From: Stenotrophomonas sp. WZN-1
Lineage (GTDB): Bacteria > Pseudomonadota > Gammaproteobacteria > Xanthomonadales > Xanthomonadaceae
Direction of reading: 5' to 3'
Assembly (NCBI RefSeq): GCF_002192255.1
Contig: NZ_CP021768.1
Location: 1-64,000, forward strand
Length of the DNA: 64,000 bases
A program made the position numbers and the translations under genes. Positions 39,047 to 47,816 of this stretch are shown piece after piece. The notes under the pieces are model-generated. The model was not told the origin of the DNA. It did no database searches and saw only the letters and a program-made list of their open reading frames with translations. Within the stretch, counting starts at the first letter, position 1. Every line of letters starts with the position of its first letter.

Positions 39047-39925
39047 ATGCGCAGCACCGCAACAGGAAGTACCGTCCTGGCCCTGCTCCTCGGGCTGGCA
39101 ACCGCCCAAGCGCAGGCCGCCGACGTGGTTGGCGTGGCCTTCGTGCATGGCACCGGCGCGCAGACCAATGCCACCCAGGACTACTGGCAGCCGGCGATCA
39201 TCGACACCGTGCGCCAGGGCCTGCCGAACAGCAGCAACTACGTCGTCATCAACTGTGACTTCACCCAGTACATGTGGAAGCCGGAAGCCGCCGGTTGCCT
39301 GGCCAATCAGTTGACCAGCTTCATCGACAGTCGTGGCATCACCCAGCTGGTGGTGATCACCCACTCCAACGGCGGCAACGTGATGCGCTGGATCCTGTCC
39401 AACCCGACCTACGACAGCCGCTATCCGAAGATCATCCGCACGGTGCGCAGGGTCAACGCACTGGCACCGTCTTCGGCGGGCACGCCGTTGGCCGACGCGG
39501 TGCTTAACGGCAATACCTTCGAAACCTCGCTGGGCTGGCTGCTGGGATACAAGAACGACGCGGTGCGCCAGCAGCAGGTGGCGAGCATGGCCACCTACAA
39601 CGCGCAGAACCTGTACGGCACCGCCGGTCGCCCGGCGCTGCCCAAACCATTCCGCGCCGTGGTCGGCAGCGACGTGGAATCGGCGGTGTGGGACAGCAAC
39701 AGCTACTGCGGTGGCTACGCCGCCAATGTCGGCCTGGAGTTCACCCAGAACTGGCTGTCGTCCTGCTCCGATGGCTTCCTGGAGTGCAGCAGCCAGAAGG
39801 CCGCCGGCACCACCTGGTTCACCGACAAGGCGCGTACCCAGGGTGCAGAACCGCTGAGCCACAACCAGAGCCGCCGCGAGTGCTTCGGCCTCGGCACCCT
39901 GCTGCGCAAGGACCTGACCCAGTGA
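39047..39925 (+). CDS. Secreted alpha/beta-hydrolase-like protein
   Basis: A 292-residue exported protein (signal cleavage near AQAAD, residue 25). The N-terminal GVAFVHGTGAQ matches an alpha/beta hydrolase oxyanion strand, and THSNGGN (about residues 105-111) matches the nucleophile elbow with the serine in place. Five or more cysteines in the C-terminal half suggest disulfides after export. It resembles secreted lipases or esterases only at fold level. A good ribosome site (GAGAG) precedes the ATG. The next gene starts 12 bases after its stop, so the two form a pair. Confidence 0.75.
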   Translation: MRSTATGSTVLALLLGLATAQAQAADVVGVAFVHGTGAQTNATQDYWQPAIIDTVRQGLPNSSNYVVINCDFTQYMWKPEAAGCLANQLTSFIDSRGITQLVVITHSNGGNVMRWILSNPTYDSRYPKIIRTVRRVNALAPSSAGTPLADAVLNGNTFETSLGWLLGYKNDAVRQQQVASMATYNAQNLYGTAGRPALPKPFRAVVGSDVESAVWDSNSYCGGYAANVGLEFTQNWLSSCSDGFLECSSQKAAGTTWFTDKARTQGAEPLSHNQSRRECFGLGTLLRKDLTQ

Positions 39926-39936
39926 GGGAGACGACC

Positions 39937-41139
39937 ATGACGAACCATTCCACTCTGCTGGCCAGCGCGGTGCTGGCGGTGCTGTCCCTGTCCACGGCGA
40001 ACGCCGCTCAGCCGCTGCAGGCCGCCCGCGCAGGCGATCAGGTGCCCGCCGCATTGGTGGCCGCGCCGTTGCCCGCCGATGAAAGCGAACACGCGCCACT
40101 GGCCTTTGCCTGGGCGCTGGACCCGATGCAACCGCTGCAGGCGGCTACGCCGTATGCCTCGGTCAGCCGCAGCTACTGGCAGCAGGTCGATGGCACGCAG
40201 CTGCAACGCGGCCTGGACCTGCCGCTGACGGCGCCCGATGCGGTGATCCAGCTGAGCCCGGCCGCAGGTGCCCGCGCGCTGCCGGCCAACACCCTGCAGG
40301 TGCGCGACCCGGCCGGCCGCAGCAGTGTCGCCCGCAGTGTCGATGCGCGCGCGCTGCAGGACGCCGGCATGCCGGTGGGTGATGGCAGCAGCATGCTGCG
40401 CACCGGCGCGGCCAGTGCGGCCGGTGCGTACACCCTGCAGAGCGCACAGGCGCAGGGCCGCTACGTGGTGCAGGTGCTGGAGCCGAACAGCCCGCTGCGG
40501 CTGGAAGTGCAGGCCAGCCAGGCGCAGGTGCTGGCCGGTGGCAATGTGCAGCTGCAGGCACGCCTGCTGGAAGACGGCGCCACCACCGCGCAGCTGGCAT
40601 CGCGTCGTGGCGGGCTGGGTGGTGAAGCCCTGCTGGTCGCACCGGATGGCCGCAGCTGGCCGCAGCGGTTGCTGCGCACCACCGATGGCAGCCTGCGCGC
40701 GCAGGTGCGCATCCCGGCTGATGTCGGCAGCGTGCAGGGGCTGTGGGAACTGCAGGTGTTCGCCCAGGCCGATGGCGTGCTGCGCGATGGCAAGGTGGCG
40801 TTCGCGGTGGCACGGCCGACCGCGCGCTTCAGTGGCCAGGCGGCACCGGATCCGTCCAGCCGCCAGGTGGCACTGCCGCTGCAGGTGGCCGCCGCTGGCC
40901 GCTATGAGGCGCGGGGCACGCTGTATGCCACTGCCCGCGATGGCCAGTTGAAGCCGGTCGCGCAGGCACATGCGGCCGCGTGGTTCGATGGCCCGGGCGC
41001 AGGCCAGCTGGTGCTGCCGTTCGACCAGGCCGCATTGCCGGCCGGTTTCGGCGCGCCGTACGAACTGCGCGACCTGCAGCTGCAGGACCAGAGCCGCATG
41101 GCTCCGATCGAGTCGCGTGCGTTGGCGTTGCGGTTCTGA
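39937..41139 (+). CDS. Exported DUF4785-like protein paired with the hydrolase
   Basis: A 400-residue exported protein (signal cleavage near ANAAQP) made mostly of predicted beta-sandwich sequence with many Ala, Gln and Val residues and no Cys. It resembles proteins annotated DUF4785 in Xanthomonadaceae; the function is unknown. GGGAG lies 8 bases before the ATG, and the gap to the upstream hydrolase is 12 bases. Joint secretion and co-transcription suggest a partner, foldase or inhibitor role toward the hydrolase. Confidence 0.75.
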   Translation: MTNHSTLLASAVLAVLSLSTANAAQPLQAARAGDQVPAALVAAPLPADESEHAPLAFAWALDPMQPLQAATPYASVSRSYWQQVDGTQLQRGLDLPLTAPDAVIQLSPAAGARALPANTLQVRDPAGRSSVARSVDARALQDAGMPVGDGSSMLRTGAASAAGAYTLQSAQAQGRYVVQVLEPNSPLRLEVQASQAQVLAGGNVQLQARLLEDGATTAQLASRRGGLGGEALLVAPDGRSWPQRLLRTTDGSLRAQVRIPADVGSVQGLWELQVFAQADGVLRDGKVAFAVARPTARFSGQAAPDPSSRQVALPLQVAAAGRYEARGTLYATARDGQLKPVAQAHAAAWFDGPGAGQLVLPFDQAALPAGFGAPYELRDLQLQDQSRMAPIESRALALRF

Positions 41140-41188
41140 GGGAGGGTGCAGCAGGCCGGATTCCGGTCCGCTGCATTGCGCATTTCAA

Positions 41189-42010
41189 TCACCCCGCGTA
41201 TGCGGTCAGCCGGCCTTCCTGCTCGCAGACGGTGATCGCGCCGCCGAACACCGCCGACAACGGTTCGTTGCGCAGCAGCTCGGCGCGGGTGCCGTCGGCC
41301 AGTACGCGGCCATCGCGCAGCAGCACCACCCGCTCGATCTCGGGAATGATCTCTTCGATGTGGTGGGTCACCAGCACCAGGGTGATGCCCTGCTGCGCCA
41401 GCACGCGCATGGTCGCCACCAGCTGCTCGCGGGCGACCAGGTCCAGCCCGGTGGAGGGTTCGTCCAGCAGCAGTGCCTGCGGCCGATTGACCAGCGCGCG
41501 GGCGATCAGCACGCGGCGGGTCTCGCCGGCCGACAACTCGGCATAGGCGCGCTCGCGCAGCGACAGGGCGCCGGTCATCGCCAGTGTCTCGCCGACGCGC
41601 GCGAGCATGTCGGCGGTCACTTCGCGGAAGGCCGGCACCACGTAGCTGGCGAAGAAGCCGGACAGCACCGCCTGCTCCACGGTCAGCCCGGGCATGTCGG
41701 CCAGGTTGCTGCTGAGGTCGCCGCTGACGATGCCCAGCTGCGAGCGCAGCCGGTCCACCTGCCAGCGGTTCTGGCCCAGCACCTTCACCGCCACCGTGCC
41801 GTCGCCCAGGGCCAGCGGGTACAGCTCGCGGGTGATCAGCTTGATGAAGGTGGATTTGCCGCAGCCATTGGGGCCGAGCAGGGCGGTGTGCTGGCCCTGC
41901 GCGATGCGCAGGCTGAGCCCGTGCAGTACCTTCACCTGGCCGCGCACCACGGTGGCGCGGTCCAGTTCGATCAAGGGAGGCACCTCCGCGCCGGGCGGGG
42001 CGGCGGTCAT
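41189..42010 (-). CDS. ABC transporter ATP-binding protein
   Basis: A 273-residue ABC ATPase with Walker A GPNGCGKST, signature ELSAGETRRVLIARAL (SAGE in place of SGGQ) and Walker B ALLLDEPSTGLD, followed by the switch His (VTHHIEEI). It resembles the YlmA/ModF-like single ATPases of proteobacteria. No permease gene adjoins it, so it may serve a distant transporter or a non-transport role. The frame is open far upstream across the divergent desaturase start; the ATG at 42010 is preferred but lacks a ribosome site. Confidence 0.85.
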   Translation of the reverse strand: MTAAPPGAEVPPLIELDRATVVRGQVKVLHGLSLRIAQGQHTALLGPNGCGKSTFIKLITRELYPLALGDGTVAVKVLGQNRWQVDRLRSQLGIVSGDLSSNLADMPGLTVEQAVLSGFFASYVVPAFREVTADMLARVGETLAMTGALSLRERAYAELSAGETRRVLIARALVNRPQALLLDEPSTGLDLVAREQLVATMRVLAQQGITLVLVTHHIEEIIPEIERVVLLRDGRVLADGTRAELLRNEPLSAVFGGAITVCEQEGRLTAYAG

Positions 42011-42161
42011 GGCGCTGGCGCGTGGATCAAGGCTCGACAACTCAGGTCCCCAACTGTGAACGGTGCCACGGATGGCGATGAGATACATCGCCGCAGGGAT
42101 GCAGTTTGCAACGCAAGCGCCCATCATGTCTGCCATCCCCGCGTCGATCCGGAGAGCTGCC

Positions 42162-43364
42162 ATGCCTGATGCCCTGATGTCCCTGTTGACCGGCGGTGTG
42201 CTCGGCCTGGGCTGGTGGGCCATGCTGGCGGTGTTGCTGGTCTTCACCCAGGTCACCATCTTCTCGGTGACCCTGTACCTGCACCGCAGCCAGGCCCATC
42301 GCGGGGTCGATTTCCACCCGGCGCTGGCCCACGTCTTCCGCTTCTGGCTGTGGCTGACCACCTCGATGATCACCCGCGAGTGGGTGGCCATCCACCGCAA
42401 GCATCACGCCAAGGTGGAGACCGAGGACGACCCGCACAGCCCGGTTACCCGCGGCATCGGCAAGGTGTTCTGGCATGGCGTGGAGCTGTACCGCGAAGCG
42501 CGCGGCATGCGCGCGGACATCGAGCAGTACGGGCGTGGCACCCCGGATGATGCGATCGAGCGTCACCTGTATACCCCGCACGCCACGCTCGGCCCGGTGC
42601 TGCTGTTCGCGATCAATACCGTGTTGTTCGGTGTACCCGGCGTGGCCCTGTGGGCGATCCAGATGGCATGGATCCCGTTCTGGGCCGCGGGCGTGGTCAA
42701 TGGCCTGGGCCACTGGTGGGGGTACCGCAACTACGAGTCGGCCGATACCTCCACCAACCTCACGCCGTGGGGGTTCTGGATCGGCGGCGAGGAGCTGCAC
42801 AACAACCATCATGCCTTCCCCAGTTCGGCGCGCTTTGCGATGCGGCGCTGGGAGTTCGACATCGGCTGGAGCGCGATCCGCCTGCTGCAGGCGCTGCGCC
42901 TGGCCAGGGTGCTGCGGGTGGCGCCGGCCATGGACGTGCGCCCGAACATCGCCGTGCCCGATGCCGAGACCCTGAAGGCACTGCTGTCGCACCGTTTCCA
43001 GGCGATGACCGATTACCAGCGCAACGTGTTCATGCCGGCCCTGCGCGAGGAAGCCATGCAGGCCGGGGCCAAGCTGCGCCGCCTGCTGCCGCGCCGGCTG
43101 CGCCGCGGGCTGGTCAACGACGGCCGCTGGCTGAAGCCGGACAGCCGTGCCCAGCTCAGCGCATGGGTGGAACAACGGCCGCGCATCCGCATCCTGGTCG
43201 AGTACCGCGCGCGATTGGCCGCGTTGCTGGAAGCCCGTGGCCACGATGCCGCCGAGCGCCTGCATCAGTTGCAGGCGTGGTGCCGCGAGGCCGAGGAAAG
43301 CGGTATCGCGGCGTTGCAGGCCTACGCCGCACGCTTGAAGGGCTACAGCCTGGTGGGCGCGTGA
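42162..43364 (+). CDS. Membrane fatty acid desaturase (DesA-like)
   Basis: A 400-residue integral membrane di-iron desaturase that introduces a double bond into acyl chains. All three histidine boxes are present: HRSQAH (41-46), HRKHH (78-82) and HNNHH (213-217). Membrane segments lie around residues 15-40, 58-72 and 145-185. The C-terminal 120 residues form a charged helical extension. GGAG precedes the ATG at 42162. Its stop overlaps the GTG start of the EF-hand gene, implying translational coupling. Confidence 0.9.
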   Translation: MPDALMSLLTGGVLGLGWWAMLAVLLVFTQVTIFSVTLYLHRSQAHRGVDFHPALAHVFRFWLWLTTSMITREWVAIHRKHHAKVETEDDPHSPVTRGIGKVFWHGVELYREARGMRADIEQYGRGTPDDAIERHLYTPHATLGPVLLFAINTVLFGVPGVALWAIQMAWIPFWAAGVVNGLGHWWGYRNYESADTSTNLTPWGFWIGGEELHNNHHAFPSSARFAMRRWEFDIGWSAIRLLQALRLARVLRVAPAMDVRPNIAVPDAETLKALLSHRFQAMTDYQRNVFMPALREEAMQAGAKLRRLLPRRLRRGLVNDGRWLKPDSRAQLSAWVEQRPRIRILVEYRARLAALLEARGHDAAERLHQLQAWCREAEESGIAALQAYAARLKGYSLVGA

Positions 43365-43693
43365 GGGCAGGGTACGGGCTTCTGCTGGCGGCGCTGCTGC
43401 CGGGCGCGGCGCTGGCCCAGGTCACCGACACCGCCAGCTATCTGCAGCGGATGGACAGCGATGGCGACGGCAGGGTCAGCGAGGCCGAGTACGTGCAGTG
43501 GATGCTGTATGCCTTCGACCGCATGGACCGCAATGGTGACGGTGTGCTGAGCGCCGAGGAGCTGCCCGGTGGCAAGGGCAGGGCGATCAGCCGCGAGCAG
43601 CAGCGGCAGGTGATCGTGCAGCGCTTCCACAAGCAGGATGCCAACGGTGATGGGTTCCTGGATGCGCGCGAACTGGCGGCGCCTCCGCGCTAA
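43361..43693 (+). CDS. Exported EF-hand calcium-binding protein
   Basis: A 110-residue protein that starts at a GTG inside the desaturase stop (GTGA overlap). It has a signal peptide (cleavage near GAALAQV, about residue 20) and three EF-hand loops: DSDGDGRVSEAE, DRNGDGVLSAEE and DANGDGFLDARE. All keep Asp/Asn at positions 1, 3 and 5 and Glu at 12. It should bind calcium in the periplasm. The coupling to a membrane desaturase is unexpected and unexplained. Confidence 0.85.
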   Translation: MRAGYGLLLAALLPGAALAQVTDTASYLQRMDSDGDGRVSEAEYVQWMLYAFDRMDRNGDGVLSAEELPGGKGRAISREQQRQVIVQRFHKQDANGDGFLDARELAAPPR

Positions 43694-43890
43694 AGATTCC
43701 CGGCGCGCTGCCGATGGTGGGTTCGACGCGATCCCGGGTACCGGTCGATCCGCACGGGTAAGGCGAGCTGGCATGTCGACCGCGATGGATCGCGGTAGGG
43801 GAAGGACATGGAAGGGAGTGCTGTGCCATTGCGATGATCGATGCTGAACGGAATCGCCTGCATTGGCCCGACACGACCCAAGGATCCCCC

Positions 43891-44733
43891 ATGAAATCGA
43901 ACCTACCGCTGCTGGCGGCCGCGCTGCTCGGCAGCCTCGTCGTCGCCGCGCCTGTGCTGGCCAATGAGCCGCCCCCGACCGTCCCGTCCGATACGGCGAC
44001 GGCTGCAGACGTTCCCGCAGCTGATGCCGGCGTTGTCGCCGTCGTGGAAGACACGGCGGCGGCCACCGTGGCGGAGGTGCCTGCCTGGGAGGCCCGGGTG
44101 CCGTTGAGCGTGAAGCTGCAGATGGGCGCAGATGGCCAGCCGGTTGGCGACAAGACGCTGCGCCTGGTGCAGCGCTCCACCACCGGCAAGCTGGTGGCCG
44201 CGCAGGTGGCCGTGTCATTGTTTTCCGGCACGCTCGGTGGCAGTTCGTTCAAGAAGGACCAGCTGAAGGGAACCCGGGTGGAGACCGTTCCGAACCCGGC
44301 CTTCGGTTACCTGCAGGACCAGGTGCGCCTGCGCCTGGCCGAGTACTTCACCGCGCATCCGGGCGCTGTGCCGGCAGAGGTCCGGCCGGTGCAGATCACC
44401 GCCGATGGCTTCACCCTGATCTACAAGGAACTGGGCGATGCCGATACCCAGTATGAGCTGCGCCAGACCCAGCACGTCGGCTTCCCGTATACGCGCAAGC
44501 TGTTGCGCCTGGTCGGTGGCGAAGGCGTGCAATGCCAGGTCGACGCACCGGTGGCCGCGCCCCTGGAAGCCTGGCAGGCCGACCACTACGCCTTGGTCAA
44601 GCAGACGGCCGAGCGCTACAGCGACCAGTGCCTGGCCCGGTTCGTGGAAACGCTGCCGTCGCTGTTCCCGGACCGTTCCGCCGCTGCGGCACCGGTCCCG
44701 GCGGAGCCTGCGCGCGCCGGACAGGACGCCTGA
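43891..44733 (+). CDS. Exported hypothetical protein
   Basis: A 280-residue protein with a signal peptide (cleavage near VLANEPP, residue 26), an Ala/Pro/Val-rich acidic spacer to about residue 75, and a folded domain with only one Cys. No family was recognised. The ATG at 43891 is set by the signal peptide. The 197-base gap before it contains a small hairpin (about 43779-43797) and no gene. A 14-bp hairpin follows the gene. Confidence 0.7.
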   Translation: MKSNLPLLAAALLGSLVVAAPVLANEPPPTVPSDTATAADVPAADAGVVAVVEDTAAATVAEVPAWEARVPLSVKLQMGADGQPVGDKTLRLVQRSTTGKLVAAQVAVSLFSGTLGGSSFKKDQLKGTRVETVPNPAFGYLQDQVRLRLAEYFTAHPGAVPAEVRPVQITADGFTLIYKELGDADTQYELRQTQHVGFPYTRKLLRLVGGEGVQCQVDAPVAAPLEAWQADHYALVKQTAERYSDQCLARFVETLPSLFPDRSAAAAPVPAEPARAGQDA

Positions 44734-44738
44734 TACCG

Positions 44739-44770
44739 GTCGATGCCGGGGATCATTCCCCGGCATCGAC
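44739..44770 (+). terminator. Hairpin after the exported hypothetical gene
   Basis: GTCGATGCCGGGGA pairs perfectly with TCCCCGGCATCGAC around TCAT. It starts five bases after the stop and lacks a T run. Confidence 0.55.
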
Positions 44771-44809
44771 GGCCAGGTGCCGGCGGCAGAGCAGGGATAG
44801 AATCCCTGC

Positions 44810-45622
44810 ATGCCTGAACTGCCCGAAGTCGAAACTACCCGCCGCGGCCTGGCGCCGCATCTGCAGGGCCGCCGCGTGCACGGGGTGATCCTGCGCCGCG
44901 CCGACCTGCGCTGGCCGATTCCACCGGAAGTGGCCGAGCTGCTGCCTGGGCAGCGCATCGAGGACATCCGGCGGCGCGCCAAGTACCTGCTGCTGGATAC
45001 CGCCATCGGCAGCGCGGTGCTGCACCTGGGCATGTCCGGCAGCCTGCGCGTGCTGCCCGGTGACACTCCGCTGCGCGCGCACGACCACGTCGACATCAGC
45101 CTGGACAACGGCCGACTGCTGCGCTTCAACGACCCACGCCGCTTCGGCAGCCTGCTGTGGCAGCCGGCCGGTGAGATCCACCCGCTGCTGCAGGGGCTGG
45201 GCCCGGAACCGCTGGACGACGCGTTCGACGGCGACTACCTGTTCGCCCGCAGCCGTGGCCGCAGCGCGCCGGTGAAGACCTTCCTGATGGACCAGGCGGT
45301 GGTGGTGGGCGTCGGCAACATCTACGCCGCCGAGAGCCTGTTCAAGGCCGGCATCAGTCCGCTGCGCGAGGCGGGAAAGATCTCGCGCGAACGCTACCAG
45401 CGGCTGTCCGACGCGGTGAAGGAGATCCTGGGCTACGCCATCACCCGCGGTGGCACCACCCTGCGCGATTTCATCAGCCCCGATGGCGCGCCGGGCTACT
45501 TCGAACAGGAGCTGCTGGTGTACGGCCGTGACGGGATGCCCTGCCCGAACTGCGGCCGCGCGCTGAAGCACGCCACCATCGGCCAGCGTGCCAGCGTCTG
45601 GTGCAGCCACTGCCAGCGCTGA
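44810..45622 (+). CDS. mutM: Formamidopyrimidine-DNA glycosylase
   Basis: Base-excision repair glycosylase/AP lyase that removes 8-oxoguanine and formamidopyrimidines. The 270-residue protein starts MPELPEVET with catalytic Pro2 and Glu3. It has the helix-two-turn-helix region ([13 protein letters not shown]) and ends with a zinc finger made of CPNC and CSHC. Length and motifs are canonical. It is transcribed toward opgD. Confidence 0.97.
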   Translation: MPELPEVETTRRGLAPHLQGRRVHGVILRRADLRWPIPPEVAELLPGQRIEDIRRRAKYLLLDTAIGSAVLHLGMSGSLRVLPGDTPLRAHDHVDISLDNGRLLRFNDPRRFGSLLWQPAGEIHPLLQGLGPEPLDDAFDGDYLFARSRGRSAPVKTFLMDQAVVVGVGNIYAAESLFKAGISPLREAGKISRERYQRLSDAVKEILGYAITRGGTTLRDFISPDGAPGYFEQELLVYGRDGMPCPNCGRALKHATIGQRASVWCSHCQR

Positions 45623-45728
45623 GCCGGGCCGCCAGCGGCAGCTGAACGGGCAGGGCGCGTCTCCGCTGCCCGTTAACGTTTGTCTGCCTATGATGGCCGA
45701 CCTTCCTCCCTGTGCCTGACGCGCCTGC

Positions 45729-47333
45729 ATGCAACGACGCGACTTCATCCGCAATGCCTCCCTCGCCCTGGCTGCATTCGGCCTGCCGTCCCTGCCCGCG
45801 TGCGCGGCCAGCAAGAGCGGCCAGATGGGCCTGCGCCGCCTCGGCCAGCCGCAGCCGTTCGACTTCGCCACCCTGAAGGGCCAGGCGCGCGCGCTGGCGC
45901 AGGCGCCCTACAAGAGCCACAAGCGGGTGCTGCCGGGCCGCCTGGAGGGACTGGACTGGGACCAGTACCAGTCGATCGGCTACCGGCAGGACCATGCGCT
46001 GTGGGCTGACCAGCCGGGCAAGTTCCAGGCCAAGTTCTTCCACCTGGGCCTGTACTTCCATTCGCCGGTACGCATGTTCGACGTGGTCGACGGCAAGGCG
46101 CAGGAGCTGGCCTATGACGGCGCGGCGTTCAACTACGGCAAGAGCGGCATCAAGGACGGCGAGCTGCCGGCCGACCTCGGCTTCGCCGGATTCCGCCTGA
46201 ACACCCGCAAGGACACCGACCGCGACTTCGCCGCCTTCCTCGGCGCCAGCTACTTCCGCGCGGTCGGCAAGGAGGGCCAGTACGGCCAGTCCGCGCGCGG
46301 CCTGGCGATCGACACCGGCATGGGCAAGCCGGAGGAATTTCCGGATTTCATCGCCTACTACCTGGAACAGCCGTCGGCCGATTCGGAGACGATCGTGGTC
46401 TACGGCCTGCTGGATTCGCCCAGCGTGGCCGGTGCGTACCGCTTCGCCATCACCAATGGCGACGTGCTGCTGATGGACATCGACAGCGCGCTGTACCCGC
46501 GCAAGGCGATCGAGCGGCTGGGCATCGCGCCGTGCACCAGCATGTACCAGGTGGGCGAGAACGACCGCCGCATGGCATGGGACTGGCGCCCGGAGATCCA
46601 CGATACCGATGGCCTGTCGCTGTGGACCGGTGCCGGCGAATGGATCTGGCGCCCGCTGCTGAACCCGCGCAACCTGCGCTTCAACATGTTCGTGGACCGC
46701 AACCCGCGTGGTTTCGGCCTGCTGCAGCGCGACCGCAACTTCGACCACTACCAGGACGATGGCGTGTTCTACGAGAAGCGCCCGTGCCTGTGGGTGGAGC
46801 CGAAGGGCGAATGGGGCGAGGGCTCGGTGCAGCTGGTGGAGATTCCCACCGTGGACGAGACCTTCGACAACATCGTGGCGTTCTGGAACCCGAAGGAAAA
46901 GCCGCAGCCGGGCCAAGAGCTGCTGGTCGGTTACCGCCTGTACTGGGGCGCCGAACCGCCGGCGCGGCCGCCGCTGGCGCACTGCGTGGCCAGCCGCACC
47001 GGCCTGGGTGGCGTGGTCGGCAAGAAGCGTGAGTATTTCAGCTGGCGCTTCGCGGTGGACTTCGAAGGCGGCGAACTGGCCAGGCTGATCGACAAGGGCG
47101 AGGTTGAAGCAGTGGTGGAAGCCAGCCGTGGCCGGGTCGAGATCGTGTCGGCGCGCCCGCTGCGCGAGATCAACGGCTATCGCGCGATGTTCGACCTGGT
47201 GCCGCCGGAAGGCAGCACCGAGCAGATCGACATCCGCCTGTTCCTGCGCAGTGGTGGCAAGACGCTTACGGAAACCTGGCTGTACCAGTACACCCCGCCG
47301 CCGGCGGGCGCGCCGGAGCGCACGCTGTATTAA
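45729..47333 (+). CDS. opgD: Periplasmic glucan biosynthesis protein D
   Basis: Periplasmic protein of the OpgG/OpgD family that shapes osmoregulated periplasmic glucans. The 534-residue product begins MQRRDFIRNASLALAAFG, a twin-arginine (Tat) export signal as in OpgD rather than the Sec signal of OpgG. The family core includes DQYQSIGYRQDHALW and MYQVGENDRRMAWDWRPEIHD, the latter in two segments. No opgH is nearby. It is convergent with tdk across a 483-base gap filled with inverted repeats. Confidence 0.93.
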   Translation: MQRRDFIRNASLALAAFGLPSLPACAASKSGQMGLRRLGQPQPFDFATLKGQARALAQAPYKSHKRVLPGRLEGLDWDQYQSIGYRQDHALWADQPGKFQAKFFHLGLYFHSPVRMFDVVDGKAQELAYDGAAFNYGKSGIKDGELPADLGFAGFRLNTRKDTDRDFAAFLGASYFRAVGKEGQYGQSARGLAIDTGMGKPEEFPDFIAYYLEQPSADSETIVVYGLLDSPSVAGAYRFAITNGDVLLMDIDSALYPRKAIERLGIAPCTSMYQVGENDRRMAWDWRPEIHDTDGLSLWTGAGEWIWRPLLNPRNLRFNMFVDRNPRGFGLLQRDRNFDHYQDDGVFYEKRPCLWVEPKGEWGEGSVQLVEIPTVDETFDNIVAFWNPKEKPQPGQELLVGYRLYWGAEPPARPPLAHCVASRTGLGGVVGKKREYFSWRFAVDFEGGELARLIDKGEVEAVVEASRGRVEIVSARPLREINGYRAMFDLVPPEGSTEQIDIRLFLRSGGKTLTETWLYQYTPPPAGAPERTLY

Positions 47334-47348
47334 GAGGGGGTGGTGGGT

Positions 47349-47423
47349 TTGCAGGGCTTGCAGCCCTGCACCTGCTGACGTCAACGTCAACGTCAAAAGC
47401 GGGCATTCCGTGGGATGGCGGGG
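47349..47423 (+). repeat. Left mirror arm around elements B1 and B2
   Basis: This 75-base segment is the inverted copy of 47731-47805. The outer 28 and inner 28 bases each differ by a single base, while the middle (GTCAACGTCAACGTC here) has diverged. The outer part is itself a GCAGGGC/GCCCTGC hairpin. Confidence 0.85.
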
Positions 47424-47518
47424 TGGGTCCGGTGGCGGGAGACGCCGTAAACCCATCCCTGGGGGCTTGGCCGCGGCATCCATGCCGCGGACACTCCCGC
47501 CACCGGACCCACCCCGCC
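47417..47518 (-). repeat. Long-hairpin intergenic element B1
   Basis: Arms 47417-47441 and 47494-47518 are 25 bases and perfectly complementary. Read on the minus strand, the core has the inner stem CCGCGGC/GCCGCGG with the CATGGAT loop, then CCC-CAGGGAT-GGG and TTTACGGCG. The 5' flank has AATCTGTCGAAGG. Confidence 0.85.
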
Positions 47519-47583
47519 TTCGACAGATTTCTGCGATCTGTCGGAACAGCTCGTGGGGTCGGATCTATTTCGATATCTGACAC

Positions 47584-47610
47584 ATGTGTCGACCAAGGTC
47601 GACACCTACC
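47584..47610 (-). repeat. SMAG-like REP, CGACC type
   Basis: TGTGTCGACC-AA-GGTCGACACCTACC, with the GTAG tag on the minus strand, between elements B1 and B2. Confidence 0.7.
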
Positions 47611-47636
47611 AACAGTCGTGGGGATCTGTCAGAGGT

Positions 47637-47734
47637 GGGGCGGTGTGGGCTTGCAGGACCGTTGGCGCCATGGATGGCGCCATCGAGCCCCCAGGGACGG
47701 GTTTACGGCGTGTCCTGCAAGCCCACACCGCCCC
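47637..47734 (+). repeat. Long-hairpin intergenic element B2
   Basis: Arms 47637-47659 and 47712-47734 are 23 bases and perfectly complementary, extended outward through a T-G pair. The core on the plus strand shares an identical inner hairpin with element A and the words CCC-CAGGGAC-GGG and TTTACGGCG with B1. The 5' flank carries ATCTGTCAGAGG. Confidence 0.85.
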
Positions 47735-47805
47735 GCCATCCCACGGAATGCCAGCTTTCGCTGTTGCTGTTGCGTTGAGCAGGTGCAGGGCCGCAAGCCC
47801 TGCAA
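47731..47805 (-). repeat. Right mirror arm around elements B1 and B2
   Basis: Inverted counterpart of 47349-47423. It immediately follows element B2 and ends 12 bases before the tdk stop. Confidence 0.85.
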
Positions 47806-47816
47806 AAGAACACCCC

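Larger units (their letters stand above)
47334..47816. other. Gene-free gap filled with nested inverted repeats
   Basis: This gap between convergent opgD and tdk holds no gene. It contains outer mirror arms (47349-47423 and 47731-47805), long-hairpin elements B1 and B2 in opposite orientation, a small hairpin near 47522-47545 (GACAGATTTCTGCGATCTGTC), and one short REP (47584-47610). Open frames across it are shadows of the repeats. Confidence 0.85.

Noticed and set aside
43779..43797. ACCGCGATGGATCGCGGT hairpin as a sixth member of the long-hairpin family
   Set aside because: Although it contains ATGGAT in a loop-like position, it lacks the long outer arms and the GAGCTTACAGGG core words.
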